Source: Sphingobacteriales bacterium (GTDB taxonomy: Bacteria > Bacteroidota > Bacteroidia > Chitinophagales > Chitinophagaceae). From it: 64,000 nucleotides of DNA. Every line of letters starts with the position of its first letter. The stretch's first letter is position 1. Position numbers and translations under genes: made by a program. Below the pieces are notes generated by a model that made no database searches, had not been told where the DNA came from, and saw only the letters and a program-made list of their open reading frames with translations. Positions 45,832 through 55,316 of the stretch are shown in pieces. The DNA lies in contig JAAXIF010000105.1 in the NCBI GenBank assembly GCA_012270485.1, forward strand, positions 57,088 to 121,087, written 5' to 3'.

Positions 45832-47196
45832 ATGTATTACGAATTAATAATAGAAAAGTTGAGAAAAACCCAACAGGATAAAGATATCGAGGGCAAGAAA
45901 GGAACTCAACCTAAGAAATATTATGCAAAAGACGCAGACGGGGACGAAATGTCTAAGTCTACAAAAGATAAACGTGCAGCTCACTTTGCCAAAAACGCAA
46001 AGAAAGATGACGATAATGATAATGCATATGAACCTGCTCCAGGCGATAAGTCTGCAGAAACTAAACCTTCACAACACACTAAGAAGTATAAGAAAATGTT
46101 CGGAGAGAATGCAGACACTTCACTAAAGAAAAAAGCAGAGAAGACTGGAATGCCTTTTGGTATTCTAAAACAAGTCTATAATCGTGGAGTTGCAGCTTGG
46201 AAATCAGGTCACAGGCCTGGAACTACACCTGAACAATGGGGACATGCACGCGTGAATTCCTTTGTGACTAAATCAAAAGGAACATGGGGTGGTGCAGACC
46301 AAGACCTTGCAAGAAAAGTTAGAGGTGAAGAATACTCACCAGTTGTAGAAGAGTCAATTGATATCAAAAAACAATTAAAGAAAGTTAAAGGTCTTACAAA
46401 GAAACAAGCACAAATGTTAGCAACATTACCTTCACCAGTAGTGACTCAATTAGTTCAACAATTATCAAATTTAGTTATGGGTGAAGATATCAAAGAAGGT
46501 AAATACGTTGCACCAAGACTTGAAGTGTTATCTTATGTCTTGAAAATGATTGAAAAGAAAGTCACCAAAGAAATAGAAAAGAATCAAGAACGTGGAATTG
46601 CAATTATAAATCAATTAGGTTCATACGTAAATGCAAAAGTCACTGATAAGAAACAAAAGGATAATAAACTATTCCTTAAGTTTGGTGATAATTTAGAAGG
46701 TAATGATTTACAAGAAACCAATGCAGCCGAAGACGCTGCAATTCTAAAAGCAAAACAAGTTGAAGAACTTGAAAGAATGAAAAATAGACACATTGAAGAG
46801 TTAGAAGCACTTCAAGATAGACACGAGAGAGAAACAGAGAAGGTCAACAAACAGAAAGAAAAAGAAACTCTCAACAAACAAATTCAAGCAAAACGTGACG
46901 CAGAAAGAAAAGCTGCAGAGAAATCACAACAATCTGAAGAAAGAGATTACAAAAAAGAGTATGCAAATTATCACTCTAAACCCGAACAAATTAAAAGACG
47001 TGCAAAAAGAAATGAAGCACGTAGAAGTCTAAAAGATAGAAAAGATATAAAAGGAAAGGACGTTCACCATAAAGATAACAATCCTATGAATAATGATAAG
47101 TCTAATCTTTCAGTTGTATCACAAAACTACAACAGAAAGGAACCAAGACTAAGAAAATTGAAAGAGAAAGGACTACTTCCAAATGGCAGGAAATAA
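45832..47196 (+). CDS. Phage structural-type (DUF5872/DUF5824-like) protein with C-terminal HNH-like domain
   Basis: KKGTQPKKYYAKDADGDEMSKSTKDKRAAHFAKNAK; GVAAWKSGHRPGTTPEQWGHARVNSF; C-terminal DVHHKDNNPMNNDKSNLSVV (HNH). Confidence 0.75.
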   Translation: MYYELIIEKLRKTQQDKDIEGKKGTQPKKYYAKDADGDEMSKSTKDKRAAHFAKNAKKDDDNDNAYEPAPGDKSAETKPSQHTKKYKKMFGENADTSLKKKAEKTGMPFGILKQVYNRGVAAWKSGHRPGTTPEQWGHARVNSFVTKSKGTWGGADQDLARKVRGEEYSPVVEESIDIKKQLKKVKGLTKKQAQMLATLPSPVVTQLVQQLSNLVMGEDIKEGKYVAPRLEVLSYVLKMIEKKVTKEIEKNQERGIAIINQLGSYVNAKVTDKKQKDNKLFLKFGDNLEGNDLQETNAAEDAAILKAKQVEELERMKNRHIEELEALQDRHERETEKVNKQKEKETLNKQIQAKRDAERKAAEKSQQSEERDYKKEYANYHSKPEQIKRRAKRNEARRSLKDRKDIKGKDVHHKDNNPMNNDKSNLSVVSQNYNRKEPRLRKLKEKGLLPNGRK

Positions 47197-47857
47197 ACAC
47201 GACAACGGAGTTCACGAACAGGGAACAGACGAAACTAGGAAAGCATATCAAGAAGATACGCCTGGTCAAAAAGTAGAGAAATACGTTAAAGAGAATCAAA
47301 AAGCATATCACAATTCAAAGAAAACATTCTCTCAAATTGCAATAAACGAAACACTCGATACACTTCAACAGGAAAAAATTAACATACTAGACAATCCATT
47401 TCGTTTGGGTTCAATGATGTATTTTGAAACAATTAATGAAGTCCGTAGATTAGTTGCAGAAGACCGATATAAACTCACTGAAGTAGATAAGAACATTTTA
47501 GATACAGATATAGGGGATTTCGAAGTATATGAAGGGGAGTTAGTCCCACTTGATTGTCCACAATACGAATTAATCGAAGCAGAAGAACCCGAACTCAACA
47601 GTCCTAAGAAGGGAGGCCCAAAGAAATACTATGTGTATGTTCGTGACCCCCAAACAAAGAAAATCAAAAAGGTCACATGGGGTGACACTACAGGTTTAAA
47701 AGTCAAATTAGGAAACGAAAAAGCAAGAAAATCCTTTGCAGCTAGACATAAATGTTCACAACAAAAGGATAAGACTACTGCATCATATTGGGCATGTAGA
47801 TTACCTTATTATGCAAAACAATTAGGTCTTAGTGACGGAGGAAACTTTTACTGGTAA
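47183..47857 (+). CDS. Conserved T4-like marine phage virion-type protein
   Basis: KKVTWGDTTGLKVKLGNEKARKSFAARHKCSQQKDKTTASYWACRLPYYAKQLGL. Confidence 0.65.
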   Translation: MAGNKHDNGVHEQGTDETRKAYQEDTPGQKVEKYVKENQKAYHNSKKTFSQIAINETLDTLQQEKINILDNPFRLGSMMYFETINEVRRLVAEDRYKLTEVDKNILDTDIGDFEVYEGELVPLDCPQYELIEAEEPELNSPKKGGPKKYYVYVRDPQTKKIKKVTWGDTTGLKVKLGNEKARKSFAARHKCSQQKDKTTASYWACRLPYYAKQLGLSDGGNFYW

Positions 47858-47867
47858 GGAGTATATA

Positions 47868-48113
47868 ATGTTAGTAAGTGAATACTGGGATAATGACAGA
47901 AGAGCAGTTATCCGAAAAGAAAAAGAAGGATTCGAAGTTGACCTTTTCAAAAACAACTACAAAGAAACAAGAAAAGTCCACAATCATTCTGAATCATATG
48001 CAGAAGACGTTGCTGAGAACTTTGTCCAAGGGTTATTTGACATAGAAGAGGAAGGAAGTTTCTATGGATATAAAGAAAAAACAGACAATTTTGACCCTGA
48101 AGTAGATGACTAG
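47868..48113 (+). CDS. Hypothetical protein
   Basis: 81 aa; ATG at 47868 after aaggag RBS. Confidence 0.6.
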   Translation: MLVSEYWDNDRRAVIRKEKEGFEVDLFKNNYKETRKVHNHSESYAEDVAENFVQGLFDIEEEGSFYGYKEKTDNFDPEVDD

Positions 48114-48393
48114 ACCATATATTGATACAGAACATACCCAACACGGGACAGGTGTTAAATACGTCATTAGAACGTTTCTAAGGGACGTAGACGAACAAGA
48201 ATTGGTATGGCATAGGGACGATAGTAATAGAACTGTTCATGTTTTAAGGGGTTCAGGTTGGAAATTACAGAAAGATGACGAACTTCCTTTAGATTTAGAA
48301 ACAGGAAAAGATTATTACATATTAAAAGACGAATATCATAGATTATTAAAAGGTGAAGAGGATTTAGTCCTCAGAATAGAGAATGGAACCTAA
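48106..48393 (+). CDS. Hypothetical (cupin-like) protein
   Basis: 95 aa; HVLRGSGWKLQKDDELPLDLETGKDYYILKDEYHRLLKG. Confidence 0.5.
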   Translation: MTRPYIDTEHTQHGTGVKYVIRTFLRDVDEQELVWHRDDSNRTVHVLRGSGWKLQKDDELPLDLETGKDYYILKDEYHRLLKGEEDLVLRIENGT

Positions 48394-48781
48394 TCTTTGT
48401 CTTGATTGTGGATTGTGTTGTAGTGGAGTCATGTTTAGAGGACTTACTTTAGAACAAAATGAAGTAAGAAAGTTCTCTAGACCAGTCAAACACACGTATG
48501 ACCTAATTCCTACACATACAATTTACAAGACTAAAAACAGGATTGCATATCCGTTTGAGGCAGGTTGTGAACACCTACAAAAGGATAATAAATGTAAGAT
48601 TTATGAGGATAGGCCTGGAAACTGTCAAAGATATGAGTGTCCAATGTTGATAAGATATAGGAACAAAGAAATCTCTTATGAGGTTGCACTAAATAAAATT
48701 AAGAGAATTAAGGAATTGAAGGTGACTTCACTTAAAGTGTTAGGATACCCTGATAAAATTCAAGCAATAATGAAGGCGTGA
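48383..48781 (+). CDS. YkgJ-family Cys-cluster protein
   Basis: CLDCGLCCSGVMF...CEHLQKDNKCKIYEDRPGNCQRYECPM. Confidence 0.85.
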   Translation: MEPNLCLDCGLCCSGVMFRGLTLEQNEVRKFSRPVKHTYDLIPTHTIYKTKNRIAYPFEAGCEHLQKDNKCKIYEDRPGNCQRYECPMLIRYRNKEISYEVALNKIKRIKELKVTSLKVLGYPDKIQAIMKA

Positions 48782-48793
48782 CCTTTTAAATAT

Positions 48794-48801
48794 TATAAAT
48801 A
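48794..48801 (+). promoter_or_regulatory. Late promoter-like TATAAATA, 8 nt before ATG 48810
   Basis: Exact motif. Confidence 0.6.
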
Positions 48802-48809
48802 ATACTGTT

Positions 48810-49385
48810 ATGAGTTATAAGTCAGAAAACTGGAAAGAGAAACTAGAACAAGTTCGTGGACACATTGCCTTAAAGGAAGGGAGTGTAGAGAAGTCTGCAG
48901 ACGAGATTCTTAACGACCAAATCGAAGAAGAACTTTCAACTTTCTTCCAAGAAGAAGAGGTTATTGAAGAAGAATTAGTTCTTGAAGCTTCAATGGGTGA
49001 CATGATTAAGAAAGTATTCAATACAGATAGTGAAACAGAATCACTAGGTATTGCAAAACTTCTTAGTATGACTGATGTTAAAGTTGCACTTGCAATGCAG
49101 AAACAAAATCCTAGTGGATTTAAGAAGACTACATTCAGTATGGGTGCAGACAATAAACAAAGAGACATGATTAAGGATAAAGACCTTATGAAAATGTTCA
49201 AGAAAGCAGGAGTCAAACCACTCAAAGACGAAGTTGAGATTCAATCAGAAGAGTCAATTGAAAAGACTACAGAAAAACTCGTAGAAAGAAACATGTTAGG
49301 TCGTCTTGCAAAACAGTTAAGACTTAACGAAGAAGGTAAACAAAAAATGTTTGCATATTTTGAAAAAGGGGAATTAGAACAATGA
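48810..49385 (+). CDS. Putative virion protein
   Basis: 191 aa; synteny within late block. Confidence 0.5.
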   Translation: MSYKSENWKEKLEQVRGHIALKEGSVEKSADEILNDQIEEELSTFFQEEEVIEEELVLEASMGDMIKKVFNTDSETESLGIAKLLSMTDVKVALAMQKQNPSGFKKTTFSMGADNKQRDMIKDKDLMKMFKKAGVKPLKDEVEIQSEESIEKTTEKLVERNMLGRLAKQLRLNEEGKQKMFAYFEKGELEQ

Positions 49386-49831
49386 TACACGACCTACCTA
49401 AATCACTCGTAGAAGATTCAAGAAAGATTCTAGAGGGTTCAAAAGAATACCAAGAGTTCTTTAAGAAAGCATTAAAGAAATTTGGTGTAGACTCACCAGC
49501 TGATTTTAAATCAGACGAAGAAAAGAAAAAGTTTTTTGACTATGTAGATAAGAACTACAAAGGTGAAAAAGAAGAACAAGTTTCAGAAGGAAGTTGTGAT
49601 TCCTCTAAGAAGAAAAAATATGAATACGTAGAATTAGACGAAGCTAAGGTTTCATTCGTATTTCATGACAAAGCAGAAGCAAAACAATTTGCAACTAAAG
49701 TTAAGAGTTTTGTCGACAATGTAGAAATCCAAAAGATTGCTTCAGTTGGTCAATTCAACGTTATACTTACAGGGGAAAAAGAAGGTTTCAAGAAAGCAGT
49801 CGCAGTTGCTGTTAAAATGTCAGGGGAATAA
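49382..49831 (+). CDS. Putative virion protein (conserved in T4-like marine phages)
   Basis: 149 aa; ATGA coupling. Confidence 0.5.
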   Translation: MIHDLPKSLVEDSRKILEGSKEYQEFFKKALKKFGVDSPADFKSDEEKKKFFDYVDKNYKGEKEEQVSEGSCDSSKKKKYEYVELDEAKVSFVFHDKAEAKQFATKVKSFVDNVEIQKIASVGQFNVILTGEKEGFKKAVAVAVKMSGE

Positions 49832-49833
49832 TC

Positions 49834-51678
49834 ATGAACCTATTCCACGAAGCCAAGAAAGTATTAGATAAGGACGGGAAAGTCAATGCACTCGGCCCTT
49901 ACGGAAAACAAAAACTTACAGGTCGTGAGATTCAAACCTATTTCCGTAGAAATAAAGTCAAAGATAAAACAGTCAGAAAAGCAGTAGAGGTTGCATTAGA
50001 CCTCGGTGGTGCAATGGATATAGCAATCAAAGCTATCAAAGACTATTACGGAAACAAAATCCTAAAAGCAAAAGAAGTTCAGTATGCACTTAAGTTCGCA
50101 AACGAAGAGAACTTCAAAGATTCATTCGAATTACTAGACGAGAATTACAAAGACGTAATCAAAATGTATCCAAGAGATAGAGATTGGAAAAAACTCGTAT
50201 CAAAGTATAGACGTGACATTGATAAATTCAGAAACAACAATAAAGATTTACCTAAGAAAGTCGAAGACGACTTAATCTCATGGGCATTAGACGCAGGTGA
50301 GATTAGTAATAAAGGTGAAGTAGAAGACTTCATAGATGCAATTCTAAATGAGTCAACATTATCAGAAGGTAAAAACCTTATGCCTGATATCCAAAAGATT
50401 GTTGACACTAAAGGTGCAAAAAAAGTTGGTGGTATAATGATTGATATGTTTACTGCTTCAATGATTAACCAAATCTACAACAAAGTAAACGACAAAAACA
50501 AACAGAGAATGGAGAAATCCAATATCTCTACACTTGTTGACCTTGCACAAAGAATGATGCAGAAAATGGGTGACAACTTAGGTGAAGGTAAAGGAACAGA
50601 CATATTTAAAAAGTATAATAAACTAATCGGTAGACTTTCTGATAACGAACAGTCAGAAATATTAGATGCATTATACACTATGAACACTCAATCAGGTAGA
50701 AGATACAAAGAAGCATTCGGTAAAGTCAAAGAACTTTTAAACATGGACTACACACCTGAAGGTGTAAACCTACAAGAAGGAACATGGGCAGTTCCCGATT
50801 CATATCCAAAATTAGTAAAACTACAAAAGATTTTAAATACAAAGAATATTGCAAAAGACGCTAAAACAGTTTTTAAATTTACAGATATGATTTATGACAT
50901 TTTTGGTGACGATTCATTCTTTGATAGACTCGGAGTATTAGAAGTTATCTCCAAAGGTGGAGAACGTGACCAATACGATGGTGAAAAACGTAGTGAAGAA
51001 TATATCAAAAAAGCACATGAGTATGCAAAGAAAAATGGACTCAAAGCTGGTATGGATATGAATGAATTACTCAAGAAATACTTATCAGATTGGACTGGTG
51101 GTGATATGAAATTCAAGGGAAATAAAATCGTTCAAATGCCTAGAGAATGGTATTTCAAAGATAACCCTGAACATTCACCTGATAATGCACCAGTAAAAGC
51201 AACTCTAAAACAAGGTGATAACGTGCAAGAAAGATTCAAAGGATTCGACAAATTACCAAGGGGTAGAATGAAAAGACCTAGAGGTGGTTCAATCAAAGCA
51301 GAAGCAGTATCAAGAGCTCAACAAGCTGCAATTGCAATCTCTAAGAAAGAAAAAGAGAAAAAAGAATCAGTTATGGATTCATACAGAAAAATGTGGGAAT
51401 CTGAAAACCTTGAAGAGAAAAAAGAATTCAAACAAAGTGATATCGATAAAGTTGCAAAACTTACCGATAGAAACGAACACACTAAATCACTTGTTCACAT
51501 TGCAAAAGTAATGGGTGACAAAGATTCATTTAAAAAATTACAACTAATTGACAAATTACATAACGAGTATGGTCATTTACATTCAGGTCTTAAATCTATG
51601 AGAGATGAAGTCTATCAAGACCTTAAAGACGGAATGAAGAAGTATTCTAATGGTCAAGACATGTATGGAGCTACATAA
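49834..51678 (+). CDS. Large putative virion/internal protein
   Basis: 614 aa; N-terminus MNLFHEAKKVL. Confidence 0.55.
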   Translation: MNLFHEAKKVLDKDGKVNALGPYGKQKLTGREIQTYFRRNKVKDKTVRKAVEVALDLGGAMDIAIKAIKDYYGNKILKAKEVQYALKFANEENFKDSFELLDENYKDVIKMYPRDRDWKKLVSKYRRDIDKFRNNNKDLPKKVEDDLISWALDAGEISNKGEVEDFIDAILNESTLSEGKNLMPDIQKIVDTKGAKKVGGIMIDMFTASMINQIYNKVNDKNKQRMEKSNISTLVDLAQRMMQKMGDNLGEGKGTDIFKKYNKLIGRLSDNEQSEILDALYTMNTQSGRRYKEAFGKVKELLNMDYTPEGVNLQEGTWAVPDSYPKLVKLQKILNTKNIAKDAKTVFKFTDMIYDIFGDDSFFDRLGVLEVISKGGERDQYDGEKRSEEYIKKAHEYAKKNGLKAGMDMNELLKKYLSDWTGGDMKFKGNKIVQMPREWYFKDNPEHSPDNAPVKATLKQGDNVQERFKGFDKLPRGRMKRPRGGSIKAEAVSRAQQAAIAISKKEKEKKESVMDSYRKMWESENLEEKKEFKQSDIDKVAKLTDRNEHTKSLVHIAKVMGDKDSFKKLQLIDKLHNEYGHLHSGLKSMRDEVYQDLKDGMKKYSNGQDMYGAT

Positions 51679-52229
51679 TGTCTAGAAAACTTATAGAAGA
51701 TTCAAAGAATATCCTTATCAACGAGGTTCAAGAAAAAGAAGTCAAGATGATGAAAGCATTGTCTAAAGACATGCAAAAAGTCTTGAAAGGATATCAAAAG
51801 ATTGTAAAATCAGGTGATAAAACATTATCTGATAAACAATACAATTATGAATACGAAACAGTTTTAAAAGCAAGAGATACAATCATTCAAATGATTGGTC
51901 GACTTGAAACCAAAATGATAACCCAACAGAAAATGAGGGGAGAGGAAGTTCAATTAGACGAGAAACTTGGATACAGTGGTAATTACCAACAGAAAAGTAA
52001 GTATGACGGAAAGGAGTTTAACAAAACAAAAGAACTCAAAACAGTTTATAAAATCCAAAATGCATTGGTAAAATTAGACAAAATACATTCAGACTTACAG
52101 TATCCTAATACAGTAGACGCTGTTAATGGTATATGGAAACCTATAAACGATGCATACTTGGGTTGTTTAAAGTATGCAGAAGAGATTAAAAAGGGTTCAT
52201 ATGACGGGGAAATCGACATAGACTCATAA
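51678..52229 (+). CDS. Putative virion protein
   Basis: 183 aa; stop/start overlap. Confidence 0.5.
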   Translation: MSRKLIEDSKNILINEVQEKEVKMMKALSKDMQKVLKGYQKIVKSGDKTLSDKQYNYEYETVLKARDTIIQMIGRLETKMITQQKMRGEEVQLDEKLGYSGNYQQKSKYDGKEFNKTKELKTVYKIQNALVKLDKIHSDLQYPNTVDAVNGIWKPINDAYLGCLKYAEEIKKGSYDGEIDIDS

Positions 52230-52768
52230 TGGATAGAATAGACGCAAGATACAGAACGTTTAAAGAGAAACTTAAGAAACTCGGATACGTTAAAGCAGAC
52301 GCAAAAAAAGTCAATGCAGTCATGGAAAAGATTGGTGACTTTGGAATGATGTCAGACGCAGGTAATAAAAAGATTGCACGTGCTGTATCACAAGCAAAGA
52401 ACGAAAAAGATTTAAAGTCAAAGTTGATGAAAATATCAACAATGGCAAAAGGTAAGTATGCCGAAGCAGAGGAAGACGAAGTGTATCAAAGAGCTTTAGA
52501 TGCATTTCAATCCAAAGCAAAAGGTGTTCAAAACAGACCTGACGCTGCAATATTAATGCAACTTCGTAAGTTTAAAGACGGAACTAAAGATGGTGAGGTC
52601 AGAACAGACGATATGAAGAAAATTAAGGTAAAAAATGCAGATGCAGTGAAAGTTCATGACGCTTTAATGTCTGTTAGAGCACCCATTAGGACTAAATACT
52701 TACAACTATTACAAAAGGACAAAAAGTCTTTTGAAAAGGCTTTTAAAGCAATCTTAAGGGTTGCATAA
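52229..52768 (+). CDS. Putative virion protein
   Basis: 179 aa; stop/start overlap. Confidence 0.5.
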   Translation: MDRIDARYRTFKEKLKKLGYVKADAKKVNAVMEKIGDFGMMSDAGNKKIARAVSQAKNEKDLKSKLMKISTMAKGKYAEAEEDEVYQRALDAFQSKAKGVQNRPDAAILMQLRKFKDGTKDGEVRTDDMKKIKVKNADAVKVHDALMSVRAPIRTKYLQLLQKDKKSFEKAFKAILRVA

Positions 52769-52784
52769 CAACTAGGAGAAAAAC

Positions 52785-53069
52785 ATGGCACTTTGGGGAT
52801 TATTAGATAACGAAGCTTCTAAACCTAAATATCTAACAGACGCTGATAAAGCGGAATGTTATGGTGCTGATACAGCTGAAGTCGGTGCAAATGCTGGTGT
52901 AAATTCTGAAGGTTGGGTATTAAGAAAAGTAGTAGGGTCAAGAACTCAATTTGAAACATTGGTTGCAATGTCTTCAGGTTCAATGGGTGCTGACGTTGCA
53001 GACTTTGACGATGACTCAGACGCAGGAACACCTGATATTGATGACGATACAGTATTAGCAGATAGTTAA
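52785..53069 (+). CDS. Conserved T4-like marine phage structural protein
   Basis: MALWGLLDNEASKPKYL...GWVLRKVVGSRTQFETLVAMSSGSMGAD. Confidence 0.6.
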   Translation: MALWGLLDNEASKPKYLTDADKAECYGADTAEVGANAGVNSEGWVLRKVVGSRTQFETLVAMSSGSMGADVADFDDDSDAGTPDIDDDTVLADS

Positions 53070-53082
53070 TAGAGGATAAATT

Positions 53083-53523
53083 ATGAAAACATTTAAAAAC
53101 TTTATCTTGGAAGAGGGTGGAGCTCAGATTCCAACGGATTCTAATGCCTTTTTTGTGGGTGCAGCTGGACTAAGTTCAGAAAAAGTCCCACATGATATAG
53201 ACGATGCAGACGTTAAGTCTAAGGTTAATGCAATCTTAGGACAAACTGCAGTATCAGAATGGTTGAATCCAAAAGCTGCCGTTGCACAAATGGAAGCAAA
53301 ACTTTCTCTTTTAGGTTTAAACAAAACTGGTGAAGGTGATTTAGAATTTGCATCTGAATCAGGTTCTTTTGACCTACAATTTAATAGATACGGAGTAGTC
53401 ACTGGTAAAACAGTTGATACACCTCATGACGAATTCGAGAGGGAAGAAAAAATCGTATCATTAAACGTTAAATACGAACAGAACGAAAACGGAACTTATA
53501 AAGTTATCGGTTCTTTAGTTTAA
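53083..53523 (+). CDS. Putative internal/virion protein with capsid-targeting-like N-terminus
   Basis: MKTFKNFILEEGGAQIP. Confidence 0.6.
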   Translation: MKTFKNFILEEGGAQIPTDSNAFFVGAAGLSSEKVPHDIDDADVKSKVNAILGQTAVSEWLNPKAAVAQMEAKLSLLGLNKTGEGDLEFASESGSFDLQFNRYGVVTGKTVDTPHDEFEREEKIVSLNVKYEQNENGTYKVIGSLV

Positions 53524-53524
53524 A

Positions 53525-53563
53525 GTAGTAGGACACGGATTGTCCTATTACTTCCCTTCGGGG
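53525..53563 (+). other. Two consecutive hairpins (TAGTAGGACA/TGTCCTATTA and TCCC-TTCG-GGGA)
   Basis: Read directly in the 53524-53581 intergenic region; no clear U-tract. Confidence 0.6.
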
Positions 53564-53581
53564 ACACCTACATAATATAAC

Positions 53582-53953
53582 ATGAGTCTATTTGATAAAT
53601 TAACTGCAAAGAACTTTTCTGCATATGCAATGAAGCATTATGATGACCCTCAGTGTGAAGACATTGAGGACTTCCAAGAAGACCTACGCAGATTCCGATA
53701 TTTAAAACGTCTATTGCATAGATACCACGAAAATGGAGAACTTCGTGAGCGTCTTATGTTAAATCACCTTATTTGTCTATTCAATGTCTTTGGATACGAC
53801 CCATGTATGAGAATGTTAGAGTTCAAAATCAAGGACGATAACTACTGGTCTTCCATAAAAACTATGTTATTATACCTAGAATACATAGAAGAAGGTTGGA
53901 AAACGGAGATACCTATTGATTTAAATCTTGCAGAACGTTTAAGAGACCTTTAA
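53582..53953 (+). CDS. Conserved hypothetical protein
   Basis: 123 aa; typical of T4-like marine phages. Confidence 0.6.
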   Translation: MSLFDKLTAKNFSAYAMKHYDDPQCEDIEDFQEDLRRFRYLKRLLHRYHENGELRERLMLNHLICLFNVFGYDPCMRMLEFKIKDDNYWSSIKTMLLYLEYIEEGWKTEIPIDLNLAERLRDL

Positions 53954-53958
53954 AAAAA

Positions 53959-53966
53959 CATAAATA
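53959..53966 (+). promoter_or_regulatory. Late promoter-like CATAAATA, 5 nt before ATG 53972
   Basis: Same spacing as other sites. Confidence 0.6.
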
Positions 53967-53971
53967 GTTCT

Positions 53972-54562
53972 ATGAGAATCGTAGATACACTTATAGTCTT
54001 TCGTATATTGAAGATGTTAACAACTCCCTTCAATAAAATGAAGGCATACAAGTTTGGTTTTATTGATAAAGACGGAAATAGAATCAAAAAAATTGAGAAT
54101 GAAGACGGGAAAATGGTTCCAAATGACCCATTTACCAAAGCAGAGAAAGCTTCACTCACACCTTTACATAGACTTGTATTCAATCTAAAGAAAATCATTG
54201 CAAAAGTTCCTTTCGGAAAAACACAATTCGCCTCATATGCAATTGCACTTTTATTACTAAAGGAAGAAGCAGAACTTGACAATGAACAAGGGGAAGAACT
54301 ATATGAGAAATTCTACAGATATCTAAAAGAACAAGAACTACTCACTGCAGAAACAATCAGTGAGTCAATCAATGTAGGTAAACTAATCGAAGGGGAAACT
54401 TATAAAATTAGATTCCCAATCAAAGAACAGGGTGAAATGATACACCAACACAAAGACGAGGTTTACATTGTCAGTGAATATGAAAAGATATATGGTATTC
54501 AGACATACATTGGTTATGCAAACACGGAGAGAGTCTTAGTGACTGCAGATGATGTTTATTGA
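53972..54562 (+). CDS. Putative virion protein
   Basis: 196 aa; late promoter; conserved-type sequence. Confidence 0.5.
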   Translation: MRIVDTLIVFRILKMLTTPFNKMKAYKFGFIDKDGNRIKKIENEDGKMVPNDPFTKAEKASLTPLHRLVFNLKKIIAKVPFGKTQFASYAIALLLLKEEAELDNEQGEELYEKFYRYLKEQELLTAETISESINVGKLIEGETYKIRFPIKEQGEMIHQHKDEVYIVSEYEKIYGIQTYIGYANTERVLVTADDVY

Positions 54563-55310
54563 AGCAATACAAGAAATAGATAATCTTACTTTTGCACCAC
54601 AAAAGGATTTAAAGAAACCCAAGTATAAGAAACTTACACTATGGGACGAAGGTTGGGAAACTATAATGTTAGGAGCTCCACCTAAAGGTCAAAAGATTGT
54701 AGACGAACTCAAAGAGATTCAGAAGTTGGTCAGTGGTGCAACACCTGAACAAAAACGTCAATACATAAATTGTGACGAAGACGCCTCATACTATATCAAA
54801 CAATACATGGACGAAAATGAATTAGAATATAGTCAAGACACTATAGATTTCATTAGGGGTCAATGCAGTCCAGTTATCAAACACCATAAAAATCATTTTA
54901 ATCGTGCAAGACCATATCAAGTTGCAGAACACTTAGGTATGGAATTCGATAGGTTTAAAACAGACACCTCTAAAACACCTTCTTATCCCAGTGGACACAC
55001 CACTCAACCTTATGTGATTGGACTATATTACAGTAAAATGTATCCCCAACATAGTGCTGGGATAATGAAAGGTGCAAAGATTAGTGGATTCGGAAGAGTT
55101 ATCGCAGGTTTACACTATCCTTCAGATTACGAAGCAGGTGTTAAACTTGGAAAAGAATTATTTGAGTTTATGAGAGTCGAAGAGATAAACGAAGACGCAC
55201 CTATGAACTCAACAGGAGGTGCAATTGCAATGCCTCCTACAATGAAAAAGAAACGTGATAAGAGATATGATACAGATAGCATGTATAAACTCTTAAGACG
55301 ATACATTTAA
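54549..55310 (+). CDS. PAP2-superfamily phosphatase-like protein
   Basis: KHHKNHFNRARP, TPSYPSGHTTQ, GRVIAGLHYPSDYEAG: the three PAP2 motifs. Confidence 0.85.
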   Translation: MMFIEAIQEIDNLTFAPQKDLKKPKYKKLTLWDEGWETIMLGAPPKGQKIVDELKEIQKLVSGATPEQKRQYINCDEDASYYIKQYMDENELEYSQDTIDFIRGQCSPVIKHHKNHFNRARPYQVAEHLGMEFDRFKTDTSKTPSYPSGHTTQPYVIGLYYSKMYPQHSAGIMKGAKISGFGRVIAGLHYPSDYEAGVKLGKELFEFMRVEEINEDAPMNSTGGAIAMPPTMKKKRDKRYDTDSMYKLLRRYI

Positions 55311-55316
55311 TAAACT

